Positions 12,281 through 24,539 are shown, counted from the first letter of the stretch. The stretch is 64,000 bases of DNA from Incurvaria masculella (GCA_946894095.1 OX335651.1:6346501-6410500), one strand, 5' to 3'. Numbers and translations are program-made. Notes: generated from the sequence alone by a model not told the origin.

Positions 12281-12789
12281 ACATTCGTTTCATATCAAAA
12301 CGATTAGCGGATCCAAGACAATTTTTTTTAAAGTAAATGACGCCTTATATTTGGTATGTTTACCGCTTTTTGGAATAATTACGATAATTAGATGGATGAA
12401 TTTAAAAAATATTATTAAATCGACGGTTTTCACATTTATCCCTGTTTCCGCATTTTATCAGACACTAGAGCCGATTGCGTTCAGTTTGATGAGGACGTAA
12501 CTAAAACAATATTTAATTTTATTTAAAAATAACCACAACGAATTTCGATACTAAAAACACTAAATATGATTGATGGTCAAGCTATAATTTAAAAATAAAT
12601 TTGTCAGTCTCTCGTACTTTGTGTTCTCAAATTAGGAAAATATTCATAAACTTTCATAAAAAAAGTTTGAACACATAATATGAGCGTCAGTAATTCGTTA
12701 TAGGTTTCAAATATAGATAGACCAACAATGCTTACTAATAACAAAATTTGGTCTCACTTACGAAACCTCATGAAACTGAATGCACGCCC
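12281..12789. other. Intergenic spacer
   Basis: AT-rich DNA between repeats. A 90-codon frame begins inside the preceding repeat and has no recognisable motif. Nothing supportable seen. Confidence 0.5.
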
Positions 12790-13339
12790 TTAAGGTGGCC
12801 CTTCCCGGCGGGTCTAACTCATTAGCGGGCACGGTACAAAACCGTGCTGTTGCGCTCTGGGACCTTCTCTGTTTCAAAGAAAAAGTCAGGCTCCGTGATG
12901 AGGAAGATGCAACATGTCCACAAAAAAGACAATGTGTATAGTGTATGATTTGGTAAGATTTACGAAAATTTTGATTTCAAAACGACTTATAGCTAAAAGT
13001 AAACCACGACCGCTGTAGTAAAAAATCTAACAAAAACATAATAGATTATAAATCTTGATTAAATAAGCTATGTCTGATGACTAATCTTTTTTAGGTTTTC
13101 TTACTTTATCATTGCGTAATAAACCACCAAAGTTATTGTATAAAACGCGCGAAAAATTCGAACTTTCGGACCTTATAACTTAGAAACCAAATACAATTTT
13201 ACAGTGCCAATGGTCATCAGACATCTAGTTCGATCAAATAAAGCTCTTTTGAGCAAAATTTGGGATCTCTGATAAGAAATATGGGCGTGATCTTCTTACC
13301 CCGTTTGTATGGGCAGATGAGCGGGTTGGGCCACCTTAA
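12790..13339 (+). mobile_element. TTAA-flanked MITE family A, copy 1
   Basis: It is bounded by TTAA at both ends (12790-12793 and 13336-13339) and carries inverted termini: GGTGGCCC...CCCGGCGGG on the left and GCGGGTTGGGCCACC on the right. About 550 bases, non-coding. Copies 2 and 3 (26414-26960, 27654-28186) align over nearly their whole length. The TTAA duplication is the signature of piggyBac-type transposition, so this is probably a piggyBac-mobilised MITE. Confidence 0.85.
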
Positions 13340-14308
13340 AGGAAGAAGTACGTGTACATACAATTAGGTTAGGTATGTAGCTCGAAGAAATGCGCGCGCA
13401 ACCAACCGACTTCGCAATCGGCGCCATACTGGATTTTTGTGCGGGGAGGAGGGTAGAAGGGCAGCCTAGAAGGAGTAAGTGTCGAAAAACGAAAAAAAAA
13501 ATTGATGTTCGTGTCTTTATTCACCCTGAGACCGAATACCCAAAACCAAACAGAACAGCTGGTTCAAGAAGGAATTATGCATGACCTGTTTCAAAGTCGA
13601 ATTGTTTTTAATGAAATGGCAGAAGGTTCTGCCCATGTTAACATTAGACGAATCGGAACAACGTGCCACTCGCCACCGTCCGGCAATGCGGTGTTGTCAG
13701 CGTGGTCAGCGGCCACAAATTACGCTTGCGTGGGTGGCGCGCGGAGTCACTGTGCCATAGTATAAGAATCTAAACAGTAGGCCTTTGTTTGCCAGTCATT
13801 TTAAATTGGCGAATATATTTTCATTTAAGTTCTGGTACACAATATATTTACACGGATATGTATAAAAAAAAGTACATTGGGTTTTTGTACTGTAAAATTA
13901 AAATAAATCAATATGTATAATAGGCATATTTTGTGAAGTAATTTCTTAGTCTCAGGGTACAAATATGAGTACTATACAGATCTGGATTCAGAACAAGAAC
14001 AACAATATTTTTCTTGTAATTTTTCAAGGACTTCCCCCTTTCAAGTAATGGAAAGGGACCGATAAAATAAATTTGAGATCTTACATGATAACAACCACCA
14101 AGCCGCATTTGACTTATCAAAGACAAGGTAAAACGGATCTTTTAAATTTTAAATAAATATTCAAAATACAAAGGATTTAATATACATATAATTGTCCTAC
14201 ATAGATACTTTTATGTCGATCTAATTCTTAAATTTACTTTCTAAACATATTTCTGAGAATGTAGGTGTATTGGCTTGTGTTAATTTTCTATCCATAAGTA
14301 CAACAACC
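13340..14308. other. Intergenic, with a GC-rich segment
   Basis: The segment about 13385-13760 is less AT-rich and carries two overlapping frames of 64 and 87 codons in different phases. Neither resembles a known family or shows splice signals that would join them, so I do not call a gene. The remainder is AT-rich. Confidence 0.45.
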
Positions 14309-14455
14309 TGATAATGTTACCCAGTTCAATGTAGCCGTGCTCGTTACGGGAAGGTCCTGGCGTGACATCAAATTCCTTCGGGAATGCGGTATGCTGGGCT
14401 AATATCATGACGGTTGGTGTGGTATTACCCATCCTTATCCAGTGACAAAAAAAAG
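14309..14455 (+). repeat. SINE-like family D, 3' body fragment
   Basis: Contains the conserved body of a recurrent short repeat: CCAGTTCAATGTAGCCGTGCTC, then GGTCCTGGCGTG, AATTCCTTCGGGAATGCGGT and GGCTAATATCATGACGGT, ending in an A-rich run. The same body occurs at about ten other places in the window. No coding capacity. Confidence 0.8.
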
Positions 14456-15460
14456 TAGTGTGGTACTATAAAAATATTATAATTCATTACTTACAAATGT
14501 TCGTACGTTAATAATCACACAAGTTTCCTGAAACCAAACTAATCGGATTTTACATAAAATATAGGTTTTTAATGATTTAAACATGAATAAAGAGTTGAAC
14601 ATGTTTTGAAAAGAAAACTGTTGTCTGAAAGCATTTCAGAATTATCGTTCATATCGCTTGTAGATTGCCAGTTTTATACGAATTCAATTGACCCTTGTTT
14701 ATAAATTTATTTTCATGCTGCAGACATGGAAATGACTCGGTAAACATGTTTCAATTTCTTAATTTTCTACATTACATTTAAATATATTACACACTCGTAT
14801 TCGTCAACGTATGCAGGTAGGATTAACTCTGATTTGGTCATGATTTTAGGCAATATTTTCCTCATAAAAAATGTTGCTATAAATGTCTGAATGTTGGTTA
14901 ATTAGGTGTACAAACAGCAATGACATTAGGAAAAAAATAAAATCTATTAACTAAGCATGAGCATTTCCTAGCTCTATGACAGTTTGTATAGCTTGTTTAG
15001 AATTAAAATCCTTCATAGACAATTAATACATCGTACAGAATAAAAAAATGATACTAGTGTTTGTTGAGTCGACCTACTGCTTCTCCCTTCACTTTGCCAG
15101 CGGCCGACGGGCGTCGATCGCTCAACCTTTCACAACGTTCGAGGACTGTCAAAAGAATAAAGAATGAACTCCGAAACGACCGCGGCGACCATCCATCATA
15201 ACACACCCCGGGGATAAAAGCAACCGTAATAATATAACATATTGAACGTCGATCGGAATCAGAAGATCTTGCAATTTAGGTGATGCTTCACATTTACTTT
15301 GCTTCCTATGAATGAGCCTATATCGATTATGATAATAAATACACTGACATGCACATCTGACATCAGAAAAATATATTAGTTTTTGGACGTCAATGGTTTT
15401 TGGTTCCCAATATTTGGTCGTCACATTCGTCGGAAGCAGGGTGTAGATGTCGCTGAAACT
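14456..15460. other. Gene-free intergenic DNA
   Basis: AT-rich, no supportable gene. A short GC-rich patch lies at about 15095-15200. Confidence 0.5.
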
Positions 15461-15665
15461 CATATTAATGTCAGTCAGTCAGTCAGCGTGTTTGCATCCA
15501 CTGCTGGAAATATGCCTCTCCAATTTTTCTCCAGTCCTCATGGCCTCAGCGGCCCGGAACCACTGCTTTCCGCCGACGCACTTGATGTCGCCGTCTCGTC
15601 GTCTCACCGGGCTTCGCTCAAGAACTCAGCGTGTAACTTGATCTTGAGACGATCTTTATATCACA
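15461..15665 (-). pseudogene. RTE-like LINE 3'-end fragment
   Basis: On the minus strand the translation contains pieces such as GGKQWFRAAEAMR in one frame and DWRKIGEAYFQQWMQTR in another. They match, in order, the C-terminal tail of RTE-type reverse-transcriptase proteins. The change of frame and lack of upstream RT domain show a decayed 3' fragment. It ends in a TCAG tetranucleotide run (about 15470-15486), as expected for the short simple-repeat tails of such LINEs. A related fragment is at 23415-23535. Confidence 0.55.
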
Positions 15666-16960
15666 TAAATTGTGTAATGTAATAAATTGATGATTACTGA
15701 ATTTCAATAAAAAAAATATATCAATTTATTAACTTTTTTTTCTAATCTTAGTTGTTAAATATGTCCCTATTCCAGAACTAAGCAGGACACCGGGTTCTAC
15801 TCTCAGAACTGGTAGATAAGAATGCATAATATGTACTTTGATATCGGTGTGTTTCGCCAATGTCGTAACGGTATGTGTGGTATTTTCGCTATCTATTTGC
15901 GTTAAGCAAGGTCATGTCAGGACATCGTCGCGTCGTCGTCCCGACTAAAATTAGGTTCTAGGATAGAAGATGCTTCAACCGAATTTGTATGCGTTGCGGA
16001 TATAATATTATACAAAGCGCCATCTGTGGGTTTTGTGGGCACTCGTGATTGTGAATTATCAATGCAGATGTCATACAACGCCATCTGTGTTGCAATCTAT
16101 GTACCAAATACAGCAAGAGATAGTTAATTTCACTTCGTTGAAGTACACATAGTCGGCTGGGTCGGATAAGTTATACCACGGTTGAGTGATCAATGCAGTG
16201 GGTAGCAAGTTCGAATCCTGGTCACTATGTTTTGTTTTTATCCTCGAACTTTCTCGGCGTGTATGCTGTACGCTGGATGGTTCACCCTATTTGTATGTGT
16301 CCCTTTACGTAGCTCGTGCAAGCGTATTATGGTTTATAACTTTACATTCCGAATGTTTTAATTCGGAAAATACATTGAAGAAAACCAATTTTTCGAAAGA
16401 TAAATACGTCACCGTGATAAAGTAAATGCTGTGATTTTGTAAATTAGTGGTGAACTTTTGCTGGACATAGTTTGGTTGATTAGGTTAGGTTATATTAGAT
16501 AAGATATGATGAGCATTATAAGGTGAGGTTCAATTAAAAAGTATGGAGATATGCCATCTAGGGCGCTTACTATGAGACCCGCTGTCTCCAATTTTCTAAA
16601 ACTACCAACTCAATTTAAAAGTACATAATATACGCAAACATAGTCGCAGAGGTATAGGATTGTTTGCGGGGCTTATAACTGACTTTGCGAACGCATTTCT
16701 AAAATACATTTGCGCGCGGTGGAAATATTTTCACTGAGTGGCTTCGACGCGCGGCCGGCTTCTCATAAGATTATATCATTATATGCACACTTTGTGCATA
16801 CGGCGGAATAAAACCACATGCCACATTTCCTTTCTCTTCGCTTTAGTGGTTAGCTTATCACATATGGTTACATTTATGTTAATTCAGAGAGGCGATTGAC
16901 AATAACCTGGTGAAATTACAATATATTTAAGCTTAATAATTCTATTGATAAAAAATATAT
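15666..16960. other. Gene-free intergenic DNA with motif clusters
   Basis: No gene. Contains two CGCCATCTGTG motifs (16017-16029 and about 16079-16089) and a related CGCC-ATCTAG variant near 16552. A B-box-like AGTTCGAATCC lies at 16208-16218 and is probably a tRNA-derived SINE relic, since no cloverleaf can be drawn around it. A short AGGTT run lies at about 16480-16493. Confidence 0.45.
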
Positions 16961-17064
16961 TTAGCCTGGTTTTCACCAAGTGCTGATTTATGTTAATCAA
17001 CACTTAAAGGTTCTTTATTACTAAAGGGCCGATTATCTTGTACTGGTATTGATTACAAACTAAA
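16961..17064 (+). repeat. MITE family F fragment
   Basis: TAGCCTGGTTTTCACCAAGT, TTTATTACTAAAGGGCCGATTATC and TTGTACTGGTATT are shared with the copies at 48625-48785 and 51241-51402. Here the repeat runs directly into the foldback element at 17065. Confidence 0.6.
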
Positions 17065-17593
17065 AGTAATCATGATAGTTGCAACGTCGCCATTTTATAA
17101 TTTGAAGACTAAGGGCCTTTTTCATGTGATGCTGATTTACTACCCGTAAGCACCTGAAAATTTCGCCTCCCATACAAACGTAGTTTACTAATCATTTGGA
17201 AACCGCTATTCCAATTAAATTGATATTTAATATCTAATATCAGGTAACAAATATCTGTGTCTGCATGCTTTTGTTTTTATGAAAAATCTAAACCGAATGA
17301 AATGAATGCAAAAAGAAAATCTTCATACGAATTTTGTTTTCTCTGTGGTTTGACCCAGAATACATTTACCGAAAACACAAAGGCATGCAGACACAGATAT
17401 TTGTAGTCTAATATTAGATACTAAATATCAAGTAAGTTGGAACAGTGGTTTTCAAATCATTAGTAAACTACGTTTGTATGGGAGGCGAAATTTTCAGGTG
17501 CTTACGGGCCGACCTAAGTTAATCAGCAGCACATGAAAAAGGCCCTTAGTCTTCAAATTATAAAATGGTGACGTTGCAACTATCATGATTACT
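17065..17593. mobile_element. Foldback MITE family B with ~210 bp arms
   Basis: A long inverted repeat. The left arm 17065-17277 is mirrored by the right arm about 17380-17593 with high identity, around a ~100-base spacer. Recognisable mirrored phrases are GCAACGTC-CCATTTTATAATTTG, GGGCCTTTTTCATGTG and CTCCCATACAAACGTAGTTT. Non-coding. A second copy at 26341-27175 is interrupted by a family A MITE, and this copy shows the uninterrupted target around 17233. Confidence 0.85.
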
Positions 17594-19090
17594 TTCATTT
17601 CATAAACTTTTTTGGTAGTCAAAGTACACTAAGTTATTTCAAAAACTGAATGATCCGCGGATTCGATCAACTCTGTTTAGAAGAATCCGCAAAGAAACTT
17701 TACTAGTATTTCTTCCACAGCAATGAAATGCATACTACGATCTAAATGCTACTAGCCAATACGTTGTAACTACTGGTACCATTTGAAATTCTTCATTTAC
17801 GAGCCCCGTTCCTCTCGTAATTTATTCAATGGTAACGGACGGGAGCGATCGCGGCTGTCCGTCCTCGTCAGCTGCGTAATGGAGTAATATAATTATCACT
17901 GGACCAGCTCTTCCGAAGTATTAAACGACGCTTGTCATATTATTAATGTCAGCCCGACAGAGAGTTATCTTCTGGACGCACATCATTCACTTTTATAGCA
18001 ACGGGGAGCTTCTTAAGTCGGTCGCCGAATGATGTTTGTCTTGAAATGTTTTGTTGAAACTTGAATCTGCAATTTCGATCTCGTTGATCGCCATTCCGAA
18101 TACCACTTTAGTACTATTATTATACTTATTATATTTGATTGACCTATTGATTCATTAGTTAAAAGCCGAGGTCACCTCACATTAAAAGTTTCGACCCGTA
18201 ATATAACTTTTGTTATGTCTTGTCTTTGCTATGTAAATTTTGGAGGAACAGTTCTGAATTCTTTACAAGATTGAATGATGAGTTGGTTTGTAACCACTTG
18301 CTGTTTGGTAAAAAATATACGTAAGATACCGGCTTCTTAGTAATTATTTCAAGCGTGGGTTCACTACCTGAACAGAAGGCTTTTGGATTTACCTGTTTAT
18401 GTTTCAATGACCTAATCCAGATACGATTTGAAGATGTAACCATTATCGATGATATAACCGGTCCCCATTCAAATCAGTCACGTAACTTCAAAAAATGTAC
18501 AGATGTCGCGAAAATGGATCAGTTTCCGATACAGATTGACCTCCTTCTAGGATGTGGAATAATGCAATTACATCCTGTATACATATAAGTATATTTTGTA
18601 TCCATCACCTGGTTATACGCCTTTCTCATAGGATCCACGAAAAAAATCTGATAGTAGTTCCAAATTAAAAAATACATCAGATAGATTCGCTCTCATCTAA
18701 CGTTCTGATGCAATCTGAGACCCCGCTCCTCCCAGAGCGATGGATACAAATGGCGGTGATTTGGAACCATCTCGCAGTCGACACTTATACAATACGAGCG
18801 ACAATAACACACAGGATACAATATATTACGCCGACAGACATAATAACGTTTATATGAGCGGTTATGCTTTATGGCGCCTCATATTTTATTCGCTTTATTA
18901 CGGTACGAGCTATAGAGAATTACGATGTTGGGACTGTAGCTTTGACATATGCATGCTATAAAGTAATATTAACTGGTTGATTAAACTGCAATATGGTGAA
19001 ACGTCGACATCGGAATCAATAGTCATATTTATTACAACAGGTCTTACTTACTTAATACTTATTTTGGTTAATGAATAGGAATAAAAATAA
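17594..19090. other. Gene-free intergenic DNA
   Basis: No gene supported. Short frames at 18213-18588 and 18740-18961 have no family resemblance, no flanking splice pattern and chance-like composition. Slightly GC-richer patches occur near 17825-17880 and 18710-18790. Confidence 0.5.
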
Positions 19091-20406
19091 TCTATACTAT
19101 TATAGAAAGAGGAAAGGTTTGATTGTTTGTGTATTTGAACCGAATAGGCTCCGAAACTACTAAACGGATTTGAAATTATTTTACCGTTGGAAAGCTACAG
19201 TCTATCCAAGGGACATAGGCTGTGTTGTATCTTAAAAAAAATAGGGATCCTTACCAAAACTCCGATAACGTAACCCAAGGTGCAAAAAATTACCATGAAT
19301 GTTCCTTACATCGCGTGCGCTGCGAAAACTATTCACGATAGAAAAAAAGGATGTAATACAATTTTATAGAACACATTATTATCTACAAAAAATGTCGCGA
19401 CAGCATACATCTAACTATTATAGTTATGTCACAATAGGTGGGCATTTATTTTAAAATAAACATTTTAATACCGCCGCTAGAAAAGGCTCTTTATTTTTAC
19501 CTAGAAATTAATCCTTATCAAAATAAATAAATTATTATTTAAGGTTGTTTCAATACCTTTATATTACTTTTTGAATTATTCGATTCGGACATTTCATTCG
19601 AAAGATATCATGAGTTTAAAAATTAGAAAAAACTCCGCTCGGCAAACTATGCGTTTTAGAGTTTGTAGGCGTCACTCAGAGGTACGGGCAGCAACCGTGC
19701 GCGGAATTTAAGAAATTGTCGCTTGATAATATTTTGTCGCTTGATGATAATTAGTTTAGTAGGTAGCTACGCATTCAAAAAGTTATTTTCAGAACTAGAC
19801 CCATTAATATATGTTGTACATTTAGTTATCCTAATAAATAAGTGACTTAAATAGTTTTTATGATTTTCGATTAAATACTTTTTAGTTGTAGGTTATAGTA
19901 GTAGTTGTAGGTAGATAATAACAGTAAAACATGTTTGATAAATGTTACGGCTTATCACACGGCAGGAAGATACATTCTCCAAAGACATTCTCAAAGACAT
20001 TCTCTCAAAGAAATTTTTCAAACATGTCTAACGACCGCCGTAATCTAAAAAGTATCATAATAACAGTTAAGCTAATTATTTAGTGAAAAATAAATCAACA
20101 TTAAATAGTGTTTACTTCCTGGCTTTAACTCAATAAATTATTTATTTAATGGCTTTTGTTTTGTGGTTATGACCTTTTTACAATAATTAATAGTATGAAA
20201 AATACATAAAAGTAAAAAATCCAAAAAAAGAAAAAAAATACAAAAAAAATATATTCACAAAATTTGTTATTTTTATTTCAAATATTTCAATGTAGGTATA
20301 TGCTCTTTTTTTAGGAAAGAAAGAAGGGTTTATTTGTGTATCATTGTGACAAAATAATATTTTTTAAATTATATTATGCCCGTGCAAAGCCGGGACGGGC
20401 TGCTAG
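19091..20406 (+). mobile_element. Non-autonomous Helitron (plus strand)
   Basis: It begins TCTATACTATTATAGAAAGA after a flanking A, followed by GGCTCCGAAACTACTAAACG and GTTGGAAAGCTACAG, phrases typical of lepidopteran Helitron 5' ends. It ends with the hairpin CCCGTGCAAAGCCGGGACGGG..., then CTGCTAG and a flanking T. 1316 bases with no Rep/helicase coding. The terminus matches that of the 10424-11215 element, so both probably use the same autonomous machinery. Confidence 0.88.
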
Positions 20407-20547
20407 TTGATAAATAAAAATATATGTAAATTTTTTTGGTCGTGAAATTTGTCGGAAACAGGATGTCGCTGAAACTCAAATTAATGAGATAACGGTAATG
20501 TCGTATCCATTACAAACATAAATTATCAAAATACATATAATAATTTT

Positions 20548-21481
20548 TTAACCGACTGCAAAAAAGGAGGAGGTTGTCGTAAACTAAATATACAACAACA
20601 CGTTGTTTAAAAACACAAATTTATACTTTGAATTAAATGAAAAAATCCTTGGAATTTTTTTAATGCACGCAGAAAAACTGCTTACGTCAGAAAGTTACAC
20701 AAATACACAATTCATGGTAAAATAATTTCTCTAGAGTACTAGTAAGAACTGCGTAAAAACGTTACATAAGTACACATTTGGGTGTAAAATCACTTAGAGT
20801 ATATTAGTATGCATAGGTAAAGAACAATTACGTTAGAATGTTACATAAGCACAAAATGAAGTGAAAAATCACTTGCAAAATATTTGTATGTACGAAGAAG
20901 AAATATGTTAAAAATATATTGTTACACAATATCAAGAATATAATGTATCAGTCCCATGCTTCAATAATACAGCAGAGCGAGGGTAAAATACTATACAATT
21001 TACATTTGCAAATGATGACAGGAAACCGCAAAACCTAATGATTTTGAAATAAATTGCGGACAAGAGTATGAACGTACAAATCAGCACAAATTATGTGTTC
21101 GATGCATAATTCAAGTAACAATAGACTCTCCCTCAATTATCAAATTGGATTACACAGTGCGCCGACATAAAAATTATATATTTATGGCACCGAGTCAATT
21201 ATTATACATCGAAGAAGAAATTGAAATTATAGGATGCTAATATCATGTTTAAAAGACATGTTCTAAACAATGTAATCAGTTATGAGGAACCAATTGAAGG
21301 GATTATTTGAATTCGATATTTAAAGTACGTCAGTTATAATAATAGTTGAGCAAGTGGTGTTAATTGGTGATTATGCAATTAATTTCAAATCGGTCCAGGG
21401 ATCTTTGACTAATCTGTGAACATACATAAAAAAAAGATTCCGACGAATTGAGAACCTCCTCCTTTTTTTGTAGTTGGTTAA
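20548..21481. mobile_element. TTAACCGAC DNA transposon, about 930 bp
   Basis: The left end is TTAACCGACTGCAAAAAAGG and the right end, read on the minus strand, is TTAACCAACTACAAAAAAAG; both continue into GGAGGAGGTT. The interior has internal repetition (ACGTTACATAAG... and AATCACTT phrases near 20700-20880) but no transposase. The ends match those at 54624 and 59241. Confidence 0.75.
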
Positions 21482-21799
21482 AAAGTAGATACTGTGATGC
21501 AAATATACATTTATTTATAGAAAGAAAGGTGTAAAAATACTATATTGTACGACCTAGGCGTTTTAGGCGTATTAACCTTAGAAAATGACTCGCCGGGTGA
21601 ACAGGCAATTGAGTGATTAAATTTGAAATTAAGTTGCACTTCGTGCAATTCTAACTCTAAAACGGCGAGTTTTTCGGCCAAGTAAACGGAAAATTACCAG
21701 TTAGCATGTTACGAAATGCAACCAAACGTCTAATAAAATGTCGTGGGCAGTTCGTCTGCCGATTTTCCCACCTGCATTAGAAACATAACTAAATTTTTT
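21482..21799. other. Intergenic spacer
   Basis: AT-rich spacer between repeats with no recognised gene or RNA. Confidence 0.5.
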
Positions 21800-22060
21800 T
21801 TCTACAGTCCCCCGTCTATAATCAATGCCTCATACCAACGCTGTATTTAAGATTATACATATCTTGTATTTAACGCTTTACAGACCTGCGTTCCGGCTAT
21901 TTATTTATATTTTTATAGTTTATTTAACAGAAGTCATCCTAGGACTGGCTCTAGCGTCTGATGTCATATTCGATTTATATGGCGACAGCAATATGTTTGA
22001 ATGTTCAATATTTTCAATTAATGTTCGCAGCGCAGGTTAAGCGTTATAATGAAGTCAGAA
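21800..22060 (-). repeat. tRNA-Leu-like SINE family, fragment without the tRNA part
   Basis: Shares the phrases AATGCCTC(ATACCA/CTACTA)AC, TATTTAAGATTA and GCGTT...GACAGCAATATGTTTGAATGTTCA with the flank of the copy at 47761-48110. The region with A and B boxes is absent. A 70-codon frame here is chance. Confidence 0.45.
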
Positions 22061-22194
22061 TCATTCGTGCTACATATTTAGATAATTTATTTTCCTATAA
22101 GCATTTTGAAAGTGTCTCTAGGTGCTGGGCGGTTAAATGTATTGTAATATTGAACATTCTTCCTGTGTTGTGATTTTATTGTCCGTTGTCGTTC

Positions 22195-22290
22195 GTGGTT
22201 TGGACTCCACATCCTCCTCGTTTTTGCTTACTAGGCAATAGGGTTGGCACCATCGCGTTGAATTAAACATGGTCTAAGCGGGAATTAAAG
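22195..22290 (+). repeat. SINE-like family D fragment
   Basis: TTTGGACTCCAC, TAGGCAATAGGGTTGGCACC and CATCGCGTTGAAT...GTCTAAGCGGGAAT match the middle of the family D body (compare 24650-24750). Confidence 0.55.
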
Positions 22291-22370
22291 TTTAGTTTTT
22301 TTTTCAATGTGCACAATGAGGACCGTCTTGGAATGGCATCTTCTTAGGCTGATATCATGGTGTGGTTACA

Positions 22371-22850
22371 TTAAGGCGCTAGGACTAGCCAACTACTCGC
22401 GCTATACAAATGCACTTTTTAACAAATGTAATAATATGTAGTGAAACGCTTCAGCAAATCCAAATAGAACTCCAGACTGATAATGGATTGTTAATATTTT
22501 TTTATTCCATCATTTATTTAAATAATAATAAAAATAAAAAAAGTTGATTTTTCTCATTAGAAATCTGAAAGTCATTCGATTTCTAGATATAAGCAAAAAC
22601 AGCATATATGCATAAACAAAAAATTCCATTTGCTTTTAGATTTCTACATTTAGTCAAAAAAGTTCGGAAATGGACACCGTTTCCGCAATGTATTTTGTAT
22701 AGAAAAAGGAAACATACATTAACGAAAATCATTCGATTCCTAGACAAGGAATCATATATTGTAAGGATGACACTTATAATCGTCAGACTTAGTTAGTTTA
22801 CTTGGGGTGCCTCGTCTAACTTTGCGATTTGGCTAGTACCAGGCCCTTAA
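22371..22850 (-). mobile_element. TTAA-flanked MITE family C, uninterrupted copy
   Basis: Bounded by TTAA at 22371-22374 and 22847-22850 with inverted termini TTAAGGCGCTAGGACTAGCC and GGCTAGTACCAGGCCCTTAA. About 480 bases, non-coding. The copy at 36400-38164 is its reverse-oriented sister, interrupted by a mariner; the TA at 22715-22716 marks the corresponding empty site. Confidence 0.88.
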
Positions 22851-23139
22851 AAAAGCTTCCAGACGCGGGTTAGATATGAAACTTCTTAGGTTCTGAAATA
22901 TGTCGACGATTTTATTATTTCAGGATAAGGAAATGATGGTGTGATATACTCTCTTGATTAAATCAAATATTTATTTAATTCATTCCAAAGTAGATTTCTA
23001 AGAATTTAATTTACATGACATAGTAATACTTATTATATAATATTACTTATTAATTATATAGTTATTATTATTGTATATTTATTAATTTTCTTTAAATGAC
23101 ATACCAGGGAATATTTAAAAACATAAGAGGAGGACTAAT
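22851..23139. other. Intergenic spacer
   Basis: Extremely AT-rich spacer. No gene. Confidence 0.5.
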
Positions 23140-23330
23140 CTGTTACTAAGTACTATACATTATAAACCTATATTATGTACGTTTATTTTATGAAAATATA
23201 TATTTTTCCATTTCATTTAAAAAAATATTTTTAAGATACTTGATATTTTCCTTAGTTTTTAGTTTTTTTAATTTTTTAATTATTATTATTATTATCAAAT
23301 AAAGTTTTTTTTTCAATTCATTTCATAATT
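23140..23330 (-). repeat. Interspersed repeat E, copy 1
   Basis: Read on the minus strand it matches 38780-38890: phrases such as CTAAGGAAAATATCAAGTATC, AAATGGAAAAATATATATTTTCAT and AAACGTACATAATATAGG are shared. It ends in an ATT-rich microsatellite near 23280-23298. Probably the A-rich 3' end of a retroelement. Non-coding. Confidence 0.55.
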
Positions 23331-23414
23331 TCCTAGTCGTTAAAATTAAATAATATTCCAATAATATTTATCTTTATCGCAATAAATAATAAATATCTGC
23401 CAGATACGTAATTA

Positions 23415-23535
23415 TGAAGTGCGTTGGCGGAAAGCAGTAGTTCCGTACCGCTGAGGGCCGGGAGGACTTAAGAAAAATTGGAGGGGCGCACGTCCAGCAG
23501 TGGACGCAAACACGCCGACTGATTGACATAATTAT
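23415..23535 (+). pseudogene. RTE-like LINE 3'-end fragment
   Basis: GAAGTGCGTTGGCGGAAAGCAG through AAAATTGGAGGGGCGCACGT and CCAGCAGTGGACGCAAACACG corresponds in sequence to the minus-strand fragment at 15461-15665. It encodes remnants of the same C-terminal RT-protein tail, with frame breaks. Only the last ~120 bases remain. Confidence 0.5.
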
Positions 23536-24539
23536 TTCTTAACAGAACAACTGAGAATGGGCGTGTCTAGGAATGTATGGGAACATTTAGATAAAATCCC
23601 AACATGCTCATGTCTGGGCATTGAACTGTCTGGGAAATTTCATTGATGATGTCTTCATTATTCATTTGTCATATTATAATTCTAAAGGCGAGGTCACGCC
23701 AGCGCGGCCTGGCCGGAATAAATTTTGCTTGGGTTGCCGAGATAACAAATATAGTGGCAACGTTGTGACCTCAACCATTTTTCAACCGAACGAGGACCCA
23801 AAATAATCCATTGCTTCACTGAAACTAAATTACAACTTAGATTATTTACGAAGAATTAGCAGTCGCGGTTGCGTTGGCGGCAGCGGCGCGGCGGCTGCTA
23901 GCTTCATAAATCTTCATTCCCGCTTCGATGACATGCCGCGACACGCGGCGTGACAGTCGCACGACACCGCCGGCTACCATACAGATTACCAGCACGCAAA
24001 ACTGGAAACATGCCAAATCTAACTTATTGTATAAGGAAAAATGAATCGAGAAACAACCCGTCTAAGTTGATATTAAAACACCGCTGCACAGCACTTACGG
24101 CGTAAAGTGGCGTTCGGATTATACGGAACGCGCTTGAATATTCTTGCTCGACAAGCTAAAATCATCTCTGGTGTAACGTTAAGAAGGGTACATTCTAGAG
24201 AAGCTTACCTTCAGACGGGTCGTGAAGTAGTCGGTTTTGAAGATAGATTACCACACATCTCTTCCTGACGAAGTACGCTGGAAATGCAGATTGACTTACG
24301 TGAGATATTTGTTTGATGCTTTGCTGTGCTCGCTCTTTGAGTTTATCGAATCGTTAGCAATGGTAGTAATGTGCTTTCAAAGACATGAGTAAATATATTT
24401 TCGGATATATGTTTTCTTATAGATCTCGCTAAATAATATAATTAGGTACCTGGACGTATTTTTTAAAGTTAATAATCGTTGACACGCGATTAAACTGTAA
24501 ATTTACTAATTATCTTAGTAAAACGTTTGTAAAATAGTA
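23536..24539. other. Gene-free intergenic DNA with one GC-rich island
   Basis: About 23865-23990 is strongly CG-rich with GCGGC runs, flanked by AT-rich DNA. No frame there resembles a protein. It is a candidate regulatory island by composition only. Confidence 0.45.

Noticed and set aside
15469..15486. CRISPR-like or satellite short tandem repeat
   Set aside because: A four-unit TCAG run at the end of a LINE fragment; no spacers and a eukaryotic context.
16162..16225. tRNA gene around AGTTCGAATCC
   Set aside because: Good B-box word but no A box at the right distance and no cloverleaf; probably SINE relic.
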